Positions 37,875-49,454 of a DNA stretch of 64,000 nt are shown here, in pieces. Source of the stretch: Cristatella mucedo (taxonomy: Eukaryota > Bryozoa > Phylactolaemata > Cristatellidae); contig WPIO01000005.1 in NCBI GenBank assembly GCA_009760855.2, positions 7,016,001-7,080,000 on the forward strand, read 5' to 3'. The notes below the pieces were generated by a model that saw only the letters and a list, made by a program, of their open reading frames with translations, was not told the origin of the DNA and did not search any database. How positions within the stretch are numbered: the first letter of the stretch is position 1; the number at the start of each line of letters is the position of its first letter. A program made the translations under genes and the position numbers.

Positions 37875-38620
37875 TAGGAACCGACGTCGTGACATTACCG
37901 AGTTGATGAATTTGAAACAAGCTAAATCACTCATGTTTCTCACTACATTGGATCCATTGGTAGGAATTTTCCTTCAAATCCTTATGCATGCTGAATACGG
38001 ACACATCAGAACCAATACACATGCTTCCTATCCAGCACATGTGAATTCCTAAAATAAATTTAGTTCTCATATGACGATATGAAAGCGTCTTATTCTTAAG
38101 AATATTATGAAGACTGTGCTCTAAATAGCCAAACCACCATAAAGTGAAAATAAGTCTGGCAGGTATGTGAAATGCATCAGACTGGAGGTTGTTAGGGAAA
38201 GTTGAGTAACTAATAGTGCAGCTCAAGCGGCAATCAGAATTTTTTAATTTAAATTTAAATCTTACATTATGATTAACATAAAACTACTCTTCTGATAAAA
38301 TCTTGCAGCCTCTTAGCATTTCCCTTATAAGAAGTGACATGGTTTCGTAGGCCGGTTTTTATGATATATGGGAAGCTTGTCACCGATGAAGGTGACAGAA
38401 TAATATTCTGATATTCCATGAGACAGATAAGGCATTTTTCAAGTTCCAAGTTTTGTATAAATGCTATTATTACACAAGCTCGTGGTTTTTGAGATGGCTC
38501 AGCTTCAGTGGCACTCGCTGCTCGCTGTCCACCCGGCTGCTGCTTTCTGTCGTTGTGCCCTAATGTGCCTATTGATATGCAGTACTGCTAATGCTGCTGG
38601 CGCTGTCTGCTTGAAAAATC
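37875..38620. other. No recognised feature
   Basis: Unique AT-rich sequence downstream of LINE-B. Confidence 0.3.
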
Positions 38621-38624
38621 TACA

Positions 38625-38775
38625 ATTCATTTGTATAGCGTCCTAAAAGAACCAAATCTCTATTCAGGCGCCTCGCATATGCCGCAGGGCTTGAACCCAT
38701 GACTTCTGTCGTAAAAGTGAGCACCTTGACCTCGATTGTGAAAGGCGAGCTACTTAACCCCTGTGTCGAACCAGG
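38625..38775 (-). mobile_element. SINE-B copy, diverged
   Basis: Minus strand, with the LINE-B-type tail hairpin (TCTCTATTCAGGCGCC region) and then a tRNA-like head with a mutated B box. Confidence 0.6.
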
Positions 38776-38779
38776 GCGC

Positions 38780-39405
38780 TATCTTCAAAGAGTTCAGTAT
38801 TTCGAAATATTTAATACTTAAGTATTCATCATCAGCCAACCTTTTTGATATAGGTATGTGACCTAAAAGCTCTAGAGTGAGCTAATTACCGCACTGTTTC
38901 AGACCGTGCTCTCGATAATCCAGGCGCTGGCAGGGTAATCACCGCAGGGACGGGTTCAATCACTGGTGACTGCTTGTTTCAAGTAATAGCTAATTGCCGG
39001 TCCATGGAGAGGTTGGTGATAATGTGACGGCGAAAGTCGGTACTGGGTATCGCATTAACAGTGGTAAACAGTGCGCGAGAATAGCAGCCGTCTAACTGGT
39101 AAGAAAAAAATACCAGGCGACTGATGCACTGTCTTAGCTGGCTTACTTCTGTAACCCAGCTGGCTCACTAAATTCTCTTCGTTTGTTCATGTTTTGCTTC
39201 CGGTTTTACAATCCAATTTATCCGGCCAACGATATTTACGGTGGGCCAACCGCACTTGATCCTTGGCGCATGCTGGCTCATTGCTTCTCATAAGCTAGAG
39301 GACCATTTTCCACGGCTTGCTCGCCACTTTTGCACTGCTGGTTCAAAAACAACATTGCTAATGGTATCACGCCCAGCCAGAAGTACTTCTCAAGCATGGT
39401 TAGCT
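38780..39405. other. No recognised feature
   Basis: Unique sequence with no supported gene. 38880-39010 has tRNA-SINE-like words but no convincing boxes. Confidence 0.3.
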
Positions 39406-39409
39406 TAAT

Positions 39410-39542
39410 AATAACTTTTATATATTAAGCATGATATTACTCACCATTCAATTACATTTCCCTTTGCAGCAAATGTAGAGCGCCTAGAGAGATTGAGTTC
39501 TCTGAGGACGCTTTATCAAGTGCATTATTATTATTATTATAA
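39410..39542 (+). mobile_element. LINE-B 3' end
   Basis: The last ~130 bases of LINE-B: CATGATATTACTCACCATTC block, hairpin and (ATT)n. Confidence 0.85.
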
Positions 39543-39689
39543 AATGTAGTTATTATCAACGAGCAAAGTTGTTAGCATCTTAAAGCTGGTTTTGCATGGT
39601 GAGTCTTGCTTTCCTATTTACTTCTGTCCTACTTCGGTCTTCTTGCTCTTATAAGTTTTACACGGCAAGTCTTTGCCGCACTGGCTTGA

Positions 39690-39835
39690 GCCAGTGGGGC
39701 AGGTGCTTGCTTCCAATTGAGGTCAAGGTGAATGCAGTTGATGACCGAGGTCGTTGGTCTCGAGCCCTGGGGCCTATTTAAAGCGCCTAAATAGAGCTTT
39801 ACTTCTCTTAGGGCTCTAACGAATTTTATTTTTAA
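39690..39835 (+). mobile_element. SINE-B copy
   Basis: A tRNA-like head with B box GGTCTCGAGCCCTG, then the LINE-B-type hairpin with mutations and an ACGAATTTTATTTTT tail. Confidence 0.65.
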
Positions 39836-40671
39836 TTTTTCCTCAGACTCTCGCTTCCCACCGGCTTCGCCCCCAGAGTGATTTAAGGAACACTGCTTTT
39901 GTTAAAGAGGTCGGTAAAGGCCCTCCAGTATGCACCTCCGGGTGAATTGTAACCTTCCGTGACTGCTTGTATCGCCTGCCGCCTCACTATTTGGCTCTTT
40001 TATGACGAGCTCGTAGTTTGCCGCGTACAGGGAGTCTCGTTGAACACTTAGACAATTTCGCCGGTTGATTAATCTCACCTTAACCTTTATCCTTGTCGGG
40101 GCCTATGATAGGTCGTTTGCTAATTCTTGCCTGAGTCTTGGCCTAGATGTGGAACCACGTTTGGCTGCTCCGTCTTACTTAAGTATCACTAAGTCTTGTA
40201 CCACCCTCATTATTGCTGACGTAAACAACGAAGAAAAAGTAAGACAGAATTATGAAGGAATCACGACTCACGATGTAACCCGGCTTAACGGACCTTTGCA
40301 TACTGCGGGTGGAAAGGAGAGAACCAGTCACCGCCAGAAATTCTGCAGTGCCTGTACTGTCTCAATAAACTCACAAAGCGCGTACGGCGTTATTCTCTCA
40401 AAGCGAAACTCCTTACGAACCGGCTGGCGAAAATGATCAACTTTGGACTGCACACACTTTGCGCCGCGAAGCCTACTTAAAAATCGCAATTGCTTTTTTC
40501 GTACCGGCAGAAAATCGAGCGTCGAGACGCGGCTAGGTAGAATACATAGACGGGCTGGCGGCGCAAACAAATATTCCAAGCGCTACCGCGCCCTACTACC
40601 GCTTCGCGATCCGCCAGCGGCGCTGCATTCGGGTGCTCTGAGCTCTCGTCGATCTCTCTCTCTCTCCGCAG

Positions 40672-41350
40672 GCCTCCGGAGGCGGAGCTGTCCACTCTCG
40701 GCGCTCTGCCGTTCGTGCCGTCGCGAGCGCCGTCGGTGTTTGCGGCCCGAAGAAGCAACACAGGATGGGCGCAGATTCGCGGTTCTGTGGTCGGGAATTT
40801 TGATCGCAAAACCTCCTCGGTTCAGCCATTCGCGGTACGACGCAGTAACATGGGCGGATCGAGACTCGACGGCCTCGGTTCGCCGCGGCGCGTCTCGGTC
40901 GGCATGGCTGCACGAGACCCTGCCGCCGTCTCTCCCATGTACACCGTTCGGCGAAGCGTCGTGGCTGGGCCGAGACACGACGGCTTCGGCGGATTCAGGC
41001 AGCCTTCGGTCATCGGACCCGGCGATTCCGGCGCCACGATTCTGACACAAGTTCACAGACCGAGCTATGCGGCGGGGATGAGATACGACGGTTACCCCTA
41101 TTTCGGCCAGTCACCCGTCGGTTTGACGGCCGATCCTTACGCTTACGCACCCTACCACCCGTACGAAGACTACGCTGCGGCCGCGGCGATCGCTGCGCAG
41201 TATCGTGTACAGACCGGTCAAGGCCAGGCTAGCACAGCGCCCGGCACGCCTGGCACACCCAGTGCGCCAAGCGCGCCCGCGGAGCCCGGCGCGCCAGCGG
41301 AGCCCAACGTGCCCGCTGCTGTTTCTCCTGATCGCCCGGGCGCAGACTAA
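40672..41350 (+). CDS. Terminal exon of an unrecognised protein with imperfect ~30-residue repeats
   Basis: An acceptor with a long pyrimidine tract (CTCTCTCTCTCTCCGCAG) opens a frame of 225 codons ending at TAA 41348-41350. It enters in phase 2. The first residues read PPEAELSTLGALPFVPSRAPS. Then come about four related units with the pattern [FYV]-x-V-R-R-S-x(3)-G-x-R-x-D-G-[LFY]: around FAARRSNTG, FAVRRSNMGG, YTVRRSVVAG and VHRPSYAAGMRYDG. A Tyr/Pro/Ala-rich block (DPYAYAPYHPYEDYAAAAA) and a tail of Pro-Gly/Ala/Ser-Ala-Pro repeats follow. There is no membrane helix. The composition suggests a disordered, structural or secreted matrix-type protein. The upstream exon was not found. Other frames here are also open because of high GC; the repeats and acceptor favour this one. 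Confidence 0.45.
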
Positions 41351-41629
41351 AGAAAAATAGGTTCTTCGCATTTACTATCGGAAGCGCCACATTTAAACCA
41401 GCGGGGTGCCAGCGTAGGCTCGTTCGCCTGACATGCCTGTTGGATGGACCGGCTGTTCGTGGGACGTCGCGAAAGCAAGCAACAGCCATCTACCGTCGCA
41501 GCTCGGTCGCTGAGCTGCTCGCCGCCCAAGACATTAGCTATCCAGATTCAATTTCGAGAGCACTACCAGGGCACTGTACAGACGACGAATGCGGCGACGC
41601 TGCGAGCGCAGGACTAGCAGAGCCCGCGG

Positions 41630-41630
41630 C

Positions 41631-41680
<50 letters not shown>

Positions 41681-41682
41681 GC
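41630..41682. repeat. (GCG)n trinucleotide run
   Basis: About 50 bases of GCG/GGC repeat in the island. In one + frame it gives poly-alanine within a 106-codon open frame (41440-41760), in another poly-glycine. Whether it is transcribed or translated is unknown. Confidence 0.9.
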
Positions 41683-42284
41683 TCTGCTCAGAGAAAGCGA
41701 CGCGAGCGAGCGTGCGAGATAGCGCGCTCGGGCTTACCTGGCTCAGGAGCCGCTGGGTGACCTGCTCTTTCGCTGTGCGCTCCGCTCACCATTGGCTGTC
41801 GAAGGAGACTGCTTGCTCTTTGGTGTGATTAGTAGCGCGGCAGCAGGCAGCAGCCGCGCCAGGGCGTGCGATGCATGCTCGCTGTAGCGCCGACAGATCA
41901 TTTTGGGCTCGCCATCAGCCGCCGCTAGCTAGCGCGGAGTTACGAGTTGGAGAGCCTTTGAGCGCGTCTAAATGCGCGCGCATTTGAGCACACTTGGCAG
42001 CCGTTCTCGGTGCTCTGGCAGCTCGCGAAACTCGAGCGGTTCGCTCTGACTGCGCAGCGGCGTCTGTCCTGCTGACTGCGAGGCGGCGCATGTCCGGCTC
42101 AAGTTGAAGCTGCACGGTCGATGCTTCTGCCGACCCGAGGGCGAAATCTCCAAGCTAAGTCATCCAGAAGCGGGTAGGGAGATGATTCTTTGGGCGTTGA
42201 TGAGCCGGGTCGATACACCGACAAAGCAGACCGTGACTTCTACTGCATCGGGCGAATCTGCACGTTTAAACGATCATCGTGTCG

Positions 42285-42440
42285 CTCTGGTTTGGCCCAG
42301 GCGTTAACGTGCTCGCCTTCAACGACCGAAGACACGGTGAATGCATTTGATGACCGAGATCCTGGGCTCAAGTCCTAAAGCATATTTGAAGCGTCTGGAA
42401 AGAGATTAAGTTCTCTTTCGGTAAAAAATGAATTATATAT
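42285..42440 (+). mobile_element. SINE-B copy
   Basis: Diverged tRNA-like head (TTTGGCCCAGGCGTTAACGT, then CTGGGCTCAAGTCC), followed by the hairpin segment AGCGTCTGGAAAGAGATTAA and an AT-rich tail. Confidence 0.65.
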
Positions 42441-42456
42441 AAATATATATATACAT

Positions 42457-42583
42457 AATTCATTTTCTCATCCGACTAGAGCATCCGACTAGAGAAATTA
42501 AATAAATATATATATATATTTAATTGCTCTGGTCGGATGAGAAAATGAATTATATATATATTTAATTGCTCTAGTCGGATGAG
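42457..42583. repeat. AT-rich inverted repeat plus third partial arm
   Basis: The arm at about 42457-42484 (AATTCATTTTCTCATCCGAC and on) is the near-exact reverse complement of about 42524-42551. The arms are separated by ATATAT-rich sequence. A third partial arm (TGCTCTAGTCGGATGAG) follows at about 42567-42583. It can form a hairpin or cruciform. Confidence 0.85.
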
Positions 42584-42640
42584 GCTGCCGTCAACAAATC
42601 CGGCAACTGAAAACCGTACCGATGGGTTCCCTACCACTTC

Positions 42641-42821
42641 AGGTTTTTACCCTTTTATTAGCGAAGAAATGAGTGAAGAAATATACTCATTGCTCAGCGG
42701 TAGGCGATCACAGATCGGACTTGAATCTCAGGTTTTTACCCTTTTATTAGCGAAGAAATTAGTGAAGAAATATACTCATTGCTCAGCGGTAGGCGATCAC
42801 AGATCGGACTTGAATCTCAGA
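42641..42821. repeat. Tandem duplication, 89-base unit, two copies
   Basis: The copies at 42641-42729 and 42730-42818 are almost identical, differing at about one base. The unit length is not a multiple of three, so it shifts any frame through it. Confidence 0.9.
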
Positions 42822-42829
42822 CAGTCTTT

Positions 42830-43465
42830 GCATGTAGCCGCAAGTATCAAAGGTACTCGATCGGTGAATCAGTCGCTCAGCCTTGGCTTTTAGCCGGCTT
42901 GACATTGCATCATGACGAACGTAGATTTGTGGAGCTTGAAACGAGTCTCGACCTGCCGTCGTTGCGAAGATATTTCCAAGTCACCTGCGCCGTCAAGTCC
43001 AAATACCGCCGCGGAGGCGCATCGGCCGATTCTGTAGCTAGAAATCCGAGTATTAAGCTTTCTACGTGCGCGCCATCCCGGTCAACCAACTGTGACTGCT
43101 GAGCAACGGAAAGCGGTGCGATTGACTTGTGCAATCGCTCGTTGGTGCAGTTGCTGCCGCTCTGCCCTGAGAGGACGGAGGAAAATAGTAACGCGCCTTG
43201 CTCAACTGGTCTTGTTCAACTAGCGTTAGCAGCAGGCCTGCAGCGGTCGTTTCAGCCGTTTTCACCAGGTGCCTTGGTGAAAGACAAATCAAGTTGCCCT
43301 GTTATGCCCGACTACAAAAAGGAGGTGCCTTAACGGAAAGGCTTTCGGTTCTGAGCGAAGACTCGAGAGGTTCAGCGTTAGGCCAGGGAGCAAGTACCTC
43401 AAGAAAGCTACTGAAGCCGAACACGGACCTCACTGCTCTCGTTAGACAATCGTCCTGGCATCAAG
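42830..43465 (+). other. Candidate exon region ending in a strong donor
   Basis: The + frames are open in overlapping pieces (42779-43102, 43198-43506), and CATCAAG/GTAAGC at 43460-43471 is a near-consensus splice donor. It may be a 5' untranslated or coding exon of a gene starting in the GC-rich island. No protein family is recognised and the exon start cannot be placed. Confidence 0.2.
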
Positions 43466-43474
43466 GTAAGCAAT

Positions 43475-44008
43475 ACATCATCATAGTTAGTCAGGTTTGT
43501 TCGTAAGTTAGTCCGTCCGTCGCAGTTACAGACGTCACGTCTACATTGAGTCGTTTGTCCCATATGTACAGTACTATGTAGTACATGCCCTAAAAGTGCA
43601 TTTGTATTACGTAGTACGACGACGGTACGGCAATGATGAGCTTAAAAAGGCGAGATAATTTGCAAGGTAAAACATAAGTACATTCTCTTAGTTCAAACTG
43701 AGCATTGCCATGTTAGAATGTCAGCGAAATTCATAAGTATATTCATTCATTCACTATGAACTTACAAGGGTTGCTCAAAGGGTGGCCATGGAATTCCAGC
43801 AGCTTTCGGTCTCTGTACTAGGATCACTTTTGCTGTCTTCCGAAGTGACGACTGGCGCTTCCGGTACTTCCGCTTGGGTTGGCTTAGTTATCCTATAATA
43901 AAGCTGTCTGAGTAAACGAGATCAGCAGGAAGTCAAGCTGTGCCCGCTTTACAAGCGAAGGGCTTGCATAAACAGAGTCTGCCCATGATTCTTCACTGGA
44001 GTGCTTTT
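43475..44008. other. No recognised feature
   Basis: Unique sequence before the pogo-like element. Confidence 0.3.
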
Positions 44009-45030
44009 TAATGATTTTTACGAGTATAAGTCGCACTTTTATTTAAATTAACATACATTAATTAGTTATGCAATTAATAAATTAATAAAAATTAATTTAA
44101 TTTATACAAAAAATACCGGAACGAAGCGAGCAGAATATAAGCTTATCAATAGATAACAGAAACAAGTAAAGCGAACATCAAAGGAAGCCACTCAGTGCCA
44201 CACAACTAAAACACAACAGAAACATCGCATCTGACGAGGAACATACTCTCTCTTGCTACCAAAGCCTGGAACTCCCTCCCGACCTGCGTCAGAACATCCC
44301 CTGACCTGACCACATTTAAAAGGAACATAAAAACACACTTATTTAGGACAGCATTTATTGGGTCCCTGTGATTCGTCCTTCACGTGCTTATGCGTGCTGA
44401 CACTGTGCATGCTGCCACTAACCACATTTGCATGCTGACCCTGTGCATGTTACCCCTAACCATGTTATTCATTTTGTTTGTTTTTCAAGCATGATTTTAC
44501 TTACCATTCAATTGCATTTCCCTTTGCAGCAAATGTAAAGCGCCTAGAGAGAGATTAAGTTCTCTGAGGGCGCTTTATCAAGTACATTATTATTATTATT
44601 ATTATTACTACAAAGTTTATAAACCTGCGACTTATACACTGCAAGTAATTTTTGACGCCTCCAGGAAGAGTTAGAAGAGCCAGTATCAAACATGTTCGTA
44701 AATGGGTTTAACATTTTGGGATAGCATAAAAAAGAAGTCACTGTGAAGCCGCTCAATAATACAGGAATTTCAAACATGCTGTATGAAACTGAAGACGATG
44801 CATTCTATGAGGACAGCGACGATTCAGACATTGTCAATGTTGCAGAAGACTATGAAGATGTTAGTAGTGATACTGACGATGAGTTTTCTTACTAAGTGTG
44901 ATTATTAAAGCAAACGTATATTAATACAAAATGATCTATATATTCAATAATAAATCAATAAAAAAAATCCCATAAGTTTAGGGTACGAATTGTATTTGTG
45001 TGCGGCTTATACTCGTAAAGTTATGGTTTA
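44009..45030 (+). mobile_element. Pogo-like DNA transposon remnant, with LINE-B inside
   Basis: Inverted ends: TTTTTACGAGTATAAGTCGC on the left and, in reverse complement, CTTTACGAGTATAAGCCGCA on the right. These match the MITE at 36.2 kb. Near the right end a short frame (44777-44896) reads MLYETEDDAFYEDSDDSD and ends DTDDEFSY then stop. An acidic tail like this is common at the C-terminus of pogo/Tigger transposases. Most of the transposase is missing, and a LINE-B 3' end sits in the middle. Confidence 0.65.
44255..44610 (+). mobile_element. LINE-B 3' end inserted in the pogo-like element
   Basis: It starts at the KAWNSLPTCVRTSPD coding block and continues through the 3' untranslated region, hairpin and (ATT)n. 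It is very similar to the copies at 13.6 and 57.2 kb. Confidence 0.9.
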
Positions 45031-45036
45031 TGTGGC

Positions 45037-45425
45037 GTGCTTACCACCCAGGTCAGCAGACACTCAGGCCCACCTTCCAGAGCAAAAGTAAAGCTTGAAT
45101 TAATTGTTCGCGGGTGCAAGCTAAAACTAGTGGTGGCCACCCGTCATCATATACCGGCAAGTTTTCACAACATTGAATTAGGGACAAAAGGAACGAAGCG
45201 AGCAGAATATAAGCCTATCTATAGATAACATAAAAAAGTAAAGCGAACATCAAAAGAAGCCACTCAGTGCCACACTACCAAAACACAACAGAAACATCGC
45301 ATCTGACGAGAAACTAAACAAGCAGAAAAAGAATGCAGAGGAAGCCCTTGAATTGTGTGCTAGCAAGGTGAAAGGCATAAAGATACGCGAGGTAAGATTC
45401 GAGCACTTCACGCCCGAGGTCGTTT
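45037..45425 (+). mobile_element. Partial duplicate of the pogo-like element's left part
   Basis: About 120 bases (45187-45310) repeat 44120-44240 closely, including AACGAAGCGAGCAGAATATA and CCACTCAGTGCCACAC. Beyond the repeat a frame reads DEKLNKQKKNAEEALELCAS and then KVKGIKIREVRFEHFTPEVV, which looks protein-derived but was not identified. It suggests a rearranged or second element beside the first. Confidence 0.5.
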
Positions 45426-45599
45426 TATGGAGTCCCTGTGGGGCTCACTAGCTAGGCTGGACATAAAATTGGTCAGCGAACATCGAGACCCGCATTGTAA
45501 TGGAGCACTTACATTTCTCGTTATTTTTAAATATTATATGTTAGTAATAATACTAATACTAATAAAAGGCATATATATATATATAGAAAAAAGAGCTAA

Positions 45600-46145
<546 letters not shown>

Positions 46146-46149
46146 GAAT

Positions 46150-46980
46150 TTCCATTTACTGTAAGGGAAGTATGTCAATATGGTTAGCAATAGCATGAAT
46201 AGTACCAGAATGCTTGGGCATACAAAATATAATTCATACAAATTCATCAAATGCTGTGAGGAGCAGGTGCATTTTAAACTTCTTTTCGAATGTCATCAAT
46301 TCATTGGATGTCTTCAGTCAGGAGTGAGTTTCTGGCTCTGGAAGCATAAGAACTAAAGGCATGCTAGCCAAAGTATTCAAAGTTGTTTCGAGACATAGCC
46401 AAATGACGAGTCAGATGAGCTGGTGGTGCGATGCCTGGCCTTATTGGGAAGTTGTTCGGGTAGATTCGTTGGAGCAACAGAAGTAAAGGACCTAGAAGTG
46501 AGTTACAAAAACAGGAAGTTGATGTGCCTCCTGATGGGGAGTCACTGCAGTTTGGAAAGAAGTTTTGAAATGCGGCAAGTGCATTGCTATCAATAGATAT
46601 GCCTAGCTGTTGAGTTTTTCCCCAACTGTAACTGCCTATTTCCATTGGCAGGCAGACTAGTAGGAATAAATTTACAGAATTTGAGACATGACGTTCTAAA
46701 CGCGTGCACAAGCTTAAATATGGCATCTCTGCCTAAGTAGGCTCTAATATATGCAGTTTTACTTAGCTGAAAAGAGGTAGGCTTGGCTGTGGAGCTGATT
46801 TGGTCGTCTAGTGAAAAAGTTCACTATGGAACAGGACACCCAGATTTAATGCAGATGCTGTCTAAGCTAAGTTGGCATAGCCCATTTTAAGGGCTAGATT
46901 TTCGCATTTCTGAGTAATCCTTAGTGTGCCTGTGCCTAGCAATTTGGTTTTGTCATAATTTAATTTATGAAGGTTTGTTT
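46150..46980 (-). mobile_element. LINE-B, degenerate
   Basis: Minus strand, from the 3' untranslated region near 46160 through the C-terminal ORF to the post-RT block near 46950 (NLALKMGYANLA region). It has lost its hairpin to the adjacent microsatellite. Confidence 0.65.
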
Positions 46981-46984
46981 CATT

Positions 46985-48280
46985 CAAGTTGGAATGCTGG
47001 AAATACATGCAGCAAGGAAACCGAAAGAGTTTTATGTGCAGGAAGGCAGACAGGGAACACAGCTCAAGCCCAGAAGCGAGCCATATGAACAGAAAGGAAA
47101 GTCTAAGTTGCCCGTGGCGATGACGTCGGTGAGTAAGAGGATGTAAATTGTAAGAAAGTTTGGACCAAGCACATTGGCTTGTACCTCGTACTTTAGGCAC
47201 TCGTCGGATGAATGTTGCTCGTGGGCTCAATTCTCTGGATTCTCCCGCGGAGATGGGACTTAAACCACTGCACTACGCGCTATCGTTTCCATAGTCGGAT
47301 CTAGTATTTTGGTTTGGCAACCTTGCCCTTGACCTAGATGCTTTGCCTGGATTGAACGCACCTGACCTAGGCTTCGGTTGATCTGTGCGTAATGACTCAG
47401 CGTAGCCGCATGCGAAAACGTCGATTCGAGTCTGACGTAGTAGCTGCAAACATTTGAAAGCAGCGACGGCAAGTGGCGCTTAAGCATGTGGACAATTAGC
47501 GGAAAAGCAATCAACCCGGTACGTTTAGGATGTACTCATTTCTCATTTTGCCAGCTGGCCAGCCACGACAAATTGCAACTGGCAACAGCCTTGGTCGCTC
47601 GGTCGCTTGGCCTCAGCCAGTCAGCCTCGGCCATTATTGCCTCCGCTGCATGCAAACGGGTGTCTGTCGTCCGAATAAAAAGCCCTGCACCGCTCCGTCG
47701 TGTCGCTTCTGAGAGACCTGTCCACGAGTATGCGCAGGCGGCAATCCTCGGCAGTAGGCGCACCCTAAACCGTCTTGCTCGGACAGGCCAAAGAGCGTTC
47801 GCAGCGGCGTGACGCTCAGTCTGTGTGCTCATCGAGCTGTCCCCGCGTGCACACCGAGTGCCCGAGTCACCGCCCTGCACCCTATCTTTAGTCCTCGGCA
47901 GGCAGACTTCAGTTGTCCTGCCTTAAAACATATTTCCGACTCTTGCTGTTTCGCAGTTCGTAGTCTATCTTATGTGACACAAGCGGCATCCATCGAAAGT
48001 TCGCCGATGTGTAGCGAGACCTTTCGGCGCCCGGGGACAGAGCTAGGAATGGTAACCCATCGCCTTGTCAAAAATTGCTGCAAAGTAGCTCCACCACAGA
48101 AGAAATTCAAAAAACACTCGCTAGCAGGCATATCGAATCGAGAAAGGTTTATTAACTGAATTACAGGTGCAGGGTAGCTATCGCAGCTATAGCTTAGGGG
48201 TATTTTTCTTGCCTTGAACGTGGCAACTGGTCTGTTACAGTTTGAAATTCAATATTTTCTAGTGTTTTTTCTCTACGCTT
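46985..48280. other. Unique region with unsupported open frames
   Basis: The + frames 47486-47812 (108 codons) and 47809-48159 (116 codons) and the minus frame 47536-47880 (114 codons) overlap. None shows a recognised motif, signal peptide or splice logic, and I would not call a gene. Confidence 0.25.
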
Positions 48281-48289
48281 AACAAGGCC

Positions 48290-49450
48290 GAATCGGAAGT
48301 CGATCTTACCTCATTGATGCTCTCAGATAAGACAAGATGATCTTCAGCTTGCTAAAGGAACATTCACAACAAGCAACTGACACAGCTATTGTGAAAAGAA
48401 CTTACAGAGAAACTCTCAAATTAGGAACCACGTGTTTTCCATAACTGACAATGAAAGACATGAGTTCTAGTGGCGTCTATAGTGCCGAGACGTGACGTGT
48501 GGCAAAAAGCTTTTTATAATTACATAGTACGTTCTGCATCTCTGTTCCATCAACGTCCAAACAATATAAGCCCCCCACATTTAGACACTGCTGACGGATT
48601 TTGGTCTTGTCAAGTGTCTTCAAAAGCCTCTCAGCTTCCAACAAGAAACCAAATTGGGCATCAAAATCTGTGAGCCGGAAAACCTAGTTGTTACTTGTTG
48701 TCAGAAATAGTCTATGCTGTCCTTCGCGATTCTCGAAATCTCCTCCTCTGCCGTGAGACCAGCGTCTCTAGACAGCTATCGATGCATCGATGCGTCCTTT
48801 GGCCGACTCTTCGTTCAACTGTAACTGCCCACAATGCACAGCTCCTTTTGGCATCTAGTAGTACTTCTTGGCACGGGTATTCTCGAAGTCTGGACATCAA
48901 CTAAATCTCAAGAGAGTGGAGGTCACAAGAGGTGTCTTTGAAGTTCATATGTTGATATTGCAGTCTTTCCTGAACGCGGTCAATCCTCCTTGATGATGCT
49001 GTACCAAAACGGCAACAGAGCCTAAACTTTGAAGTTCAAAATACAAAGTAGGAGACTGCCAGCTTCACTTCCTGTTTCAAGTATTCCACTTGTATCCTCA
49101 GACAGTCTCTCCAAAAGACCTGCAATGCTGCATCATTGATGACTTCCACAGCCTTCACCATTGCGCTCCACCCTGTTGCACAGTCACGTTTGACGGTATT
49201 GGTTAAGACTTTCTCAGTTCTTCCACCTCAGAGTTGATCTTGAAAAGAATAGTCAGGCGCTCTTCATTTTCCCCAAAAATATAATGACAACAGAATCTTG
49301 ACTTTTCAGCATGAAATCCTCCTGGGTTCAAGCTGCGGTTATCACAATTTGGAAAAATTGCCTTCTCATTTCTGGACATTAGGCTCTTTTGAATACCTGA
49401 CAAGTGGCCAGACAAGACGGTTGCGTTATTGTAGAACAGCCAGTTAAGTA
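48290..49450 (-). pseudogene. hAT transposase remnant (ZMYM1/DUF4371-like type)
   Basis: Read on the minus strand from about 49450: ATVLSGHLSGIQKSL, then PNCDNRSLNPGGFHAE, matching the 'Y-D-N-x-x-N-M-S-G ... H-S-L-N-L' core of this hAT type. Next comes GWSAMVKAVEVINDAA near 49150, matching 'R-W-S-A-R-x-E-A-V'. VACCECSFSKLKIILSYLR near 48340 is the C-terminal hAT dimerisation motif. The N-terminal zinc-finger part and both element ends are missing, and the frame is broken many times. I could not find target duplications. Confidence 0.75.
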
Positions 49451-49454
49451 AGCC

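Larger units (their letters stand above)
40430..42320. other. GC/CpG-rich island
   Basis: Markedly richer in GC and CpG than the flanks. It holds the terminal exon at 40672-41350 and a (GCG)n run. Such islands here coincide with genes, as at 57.8-61.2 kb. A promoter on either strand is possible but none is clearly marked. Confidence 0.6.

Noticed and set aside
40583..41056. Minus-strand 157-codon frame in the GC-rich island
   Set aside because: Low-complexity Arg/Ala-rich composition antisense to the better-supported + strand exon; stops are rare here for compositional reasons.
47486..48159. Overlapping + and - frames of 108-116 codons
   Set aside because: No motif, splice signal or repeat logic distinguishes them from chance.
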